Shown: piece by piece, positions 5,896 to 7,163 of the stretch
Numbering within the stretch: position 1 is the stretch's first letter
How the letters are laid out: the number at the start of each line of letters is the position of its first letter
Assembly (NCBI GenBank): GCA_945983195.1
Contig: CAMFSS010000104.1
Coordinates: 1 to 7,163 of the forward strand
Direction of reading: 5' to 3'
DNA from: an uncultured Prevotellaceae bacterium
GTDB lineage: Bacteria > Bacteroidota > Bacteroidia > Bacteroidales > Muribaculaceae
Length of the DNA: 7,163 nt
Notes under the pieces: model-generated
Told to the model about the DNA's origin: nothing
Databases searched by the model: none
Seen by the model: the letters and a program-made list of their open reading frames with translations, nothing else
Translations under genes and position numbers: made by a program

Positions 5896-7163
5896 ATGAA
5901 AAAGATAATATTTTCAATATCAATATTGCTGATAGCGGTCATGGCGGCTTGCACCGACGACCTCAATCAGCGACCACAGACCGAGGTTGATGCCGATGCC
6001 GTGTATGCCAACCCCGAGAACTACCAGATGGTGCTTGCCAAGCTCTATGCCTCATTTGTGATTGCCGGACAGGAAGAGGGCGGCGGCAATGCCGACCTCG
6101 CAAGCAACAACGGTCATGACTTTCTGCGCGGCTACTTCAATCTTCAGGAAGGTCCTACCGACGAGATGGCAGCTACCTGGCTCAGTGGTGACAAGATGGA
6201 GGGTTTGAGCTACATGACATGGGACGCTGATGACCCCTGGGTGGCTGACACTTACTACCGTTCATACTACACCATTGCGCTCTGCAACGAATTTCTGCGC
6301 CATGCCGATGATGGTTCAATCAGCGGCTTCAGTGCTGACCATCAAGCCAAGATACGCCAATATCGCGCCGAGGCACGATTTCTTCGCGCACTTTCCTACT
6401 ACTTTGTGCTCGACCTTTTCGGCAAGGGCCCGTTTGTCGATGAGACAATGCCAGTGGGAGCATTCACTCCGGAGGCTTACACCAATGCCCAGCTTTTCGA
6501 CTACATAGAGAGCGAGCTGAAGGATATAGAGGAGCAGCTTGTGGATCGCACTGCCGTGGTCTACGGCCATGCACCACAAGGAGCAGCATGGGCACTGCTT
6601 GCACGCCTCTATCTCAATGCCGAAGTTTATGGTGCAGGCAACCACTACACCGACTGCATCACCTATTGCAAGAAGGTGATAAATGCAGGATATTCACTTG
6701 CCACAGCTCCTGTGAAATACACATCGGGCGATGTGGAGATTGAGGTTCCTGCCTACGCAACACTCTTCAGTGCTGATAACGACAAGCGAACCAACGAGCT
6801 GATTTTCAATTTCGTGGTAGATGGCACACACACAGTTTCGTGGGGAGCTACCACCTACATCGTGTGTGGAGAGTGCGGAAACTCAAGCGCACAAAATCCG
6901 GCTGACTACGGACTGACGAGCGGCTGGGGTATGTTCCGCGTGCGCGGTGAGATTCCCGCCCTGTTTGGCGACGTGGACAACACGCAAGACAGCCGCGCAA
7001 TGTTCTTCACCACCGAGCAGAACCAGTGGCTCACTAAATCAATCGACGACCAGTCGTACGGCTACTTTGGAGAGAAATACTCCAACCTCACCGATGCCGG
7101 ACAGCCTGCTTGCGACACTGCTGCCGACGGAGCAAGCATCGACTTCCCGATGTTCCGCCTTGC
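5896..7163 (+). CDS. susD: SusD-like surface glycan-binding lipoprotein, 3' end cut by the window
   Basis: Partner of the SusC transporter; surface lipoprotein that binds oligosaccharide and caps the barrel. The frame is open from ATG 5896 through the window edge (422 codons plus two bases). A lipoprotein signal MKKIIFSISILLIAVMAAC puts the lipidated cysteine at residue 19, followed by TDD, the acidic stretch expected of a Bacteroidota surface-export signal. YRAEARFLRALSYY at 156-169 with FGKGPF just after is the SusD/RagB signature; a TPR-type helix follows at 229-245. By recalled comparison with B. thetaiotaomicron SusD, R78, W95, Y321 and W344 match the starch-site residues R81, W98, Y296 and W320, while Asn101 is Gly98 and Asp73 is probably Ser70. 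The last residues, DFPMFRL, match the family motif that continues AEAYL, so roughly the C-terminal quarter is missing. Starts 59 bp after susC, with a weak AAGGA four bases before ATG. SusD-type: near certain; starch-like ligand: inference. Confidence 0.93.
   Translation, partial: MKKIIFSISILLIAVMAACTDDLNQRPQTEVDADAVYANPENYQMVLAKLYASFVIAGQEEGGGNADLASNNGHDFLRGYFNLQEGPTDEMAATWLSGDKMEGLSYMTWDADDPWVADTYYRSYYTIALCNEFLRHADDGSISGFSADHQAKIRQYRAEARFLRALSYYFVLDLFGKGPFVDETMPVGAFTPEAYTNAQLFDYIESELKDIEEQLVDRTAVVYGHAPQGAAWALLARLYLNAEVYGAGNHYTDCITYCKKVINAGYSLATAPVKYTSGDVEIEVPAYATLFSADNDKRTNELIFNFVVDGTHTVSWGATTYIVCGECGNSSAQNPADYGLTSGWGMFRVRGEIPALFGDVDNTQDSRAMFFTTEQNQWLTKSIDDQSYGYFGEKYSNLTDAGQPACDTAADGASIDFPMFRL

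Overview
This window is a piece of a polysaccharide utilization locus (PUL) from a member of the Bacteroidota, most likely the order Bacteroidales. The evidence is a SusC/SusD outer-membrane glycan-uptake pair, a Bacteroides-type promoter candidate of the form TAnnTTTG, A-rich translation starts with little or no Shine-Dalgarno signal, and an acid-rich lipoprotein N-terminus. The fairly GC-rich codon choice (many GCC, CGC, TCG, CTC) suggests a Muribaculaceae- or Prevotellaceae-like genome rather than a low-GC Bacteroides. That family-level guess is inference.

Layout: positions 1-206 are non-coding as far as I can see. They hold a G-rich stretch (53-98), a TGTCCG direct repeat with a 21-bp period (104-130), and a good candidate promoter (138-169). 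Three genes on the + strand follow: (1) 207-2804, a secreted 865-residue clan GH-A (GH5-like) glycoside hydrolase with extra beta-rich C-terminal domains; (2) 2858-5836, a complete SusC/RagA-type TonB-dependent transporter of 992 residues; (3) 5896 to the window end, a SusD-like surface lipoprotein cut by the edge after 422 codons. The gaps of 53 and 59 bp contain no recognisable terminator, so the three genes are probably one operon driven from the promoter before gene 1.

How they work together: the SusD lipoprotein should sit on the cell surface as the lid of the SusC barrel, capture an oligosaccharide and pass it to SusC for TonB-powered import. The hydrolase carries a non-lipoprotein signal peptide, so it should act in the periplasm or be released. 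The SusD fragment resembles the starch-binding subfamily (the founding SusD of Bacteroides thetaiotaomicron) and keeps equivalents of several starch-contacting residues. The upstream enzyme instead belongs to a clan best known for beta-linked substrates. That mismatch, and the unassigned substrate of the enzyme, are the most interesting points.

Overall this is a recognisable type of locus. I saw no sign of a wholly new system, mobile element, CRISPR array or RNA gene.
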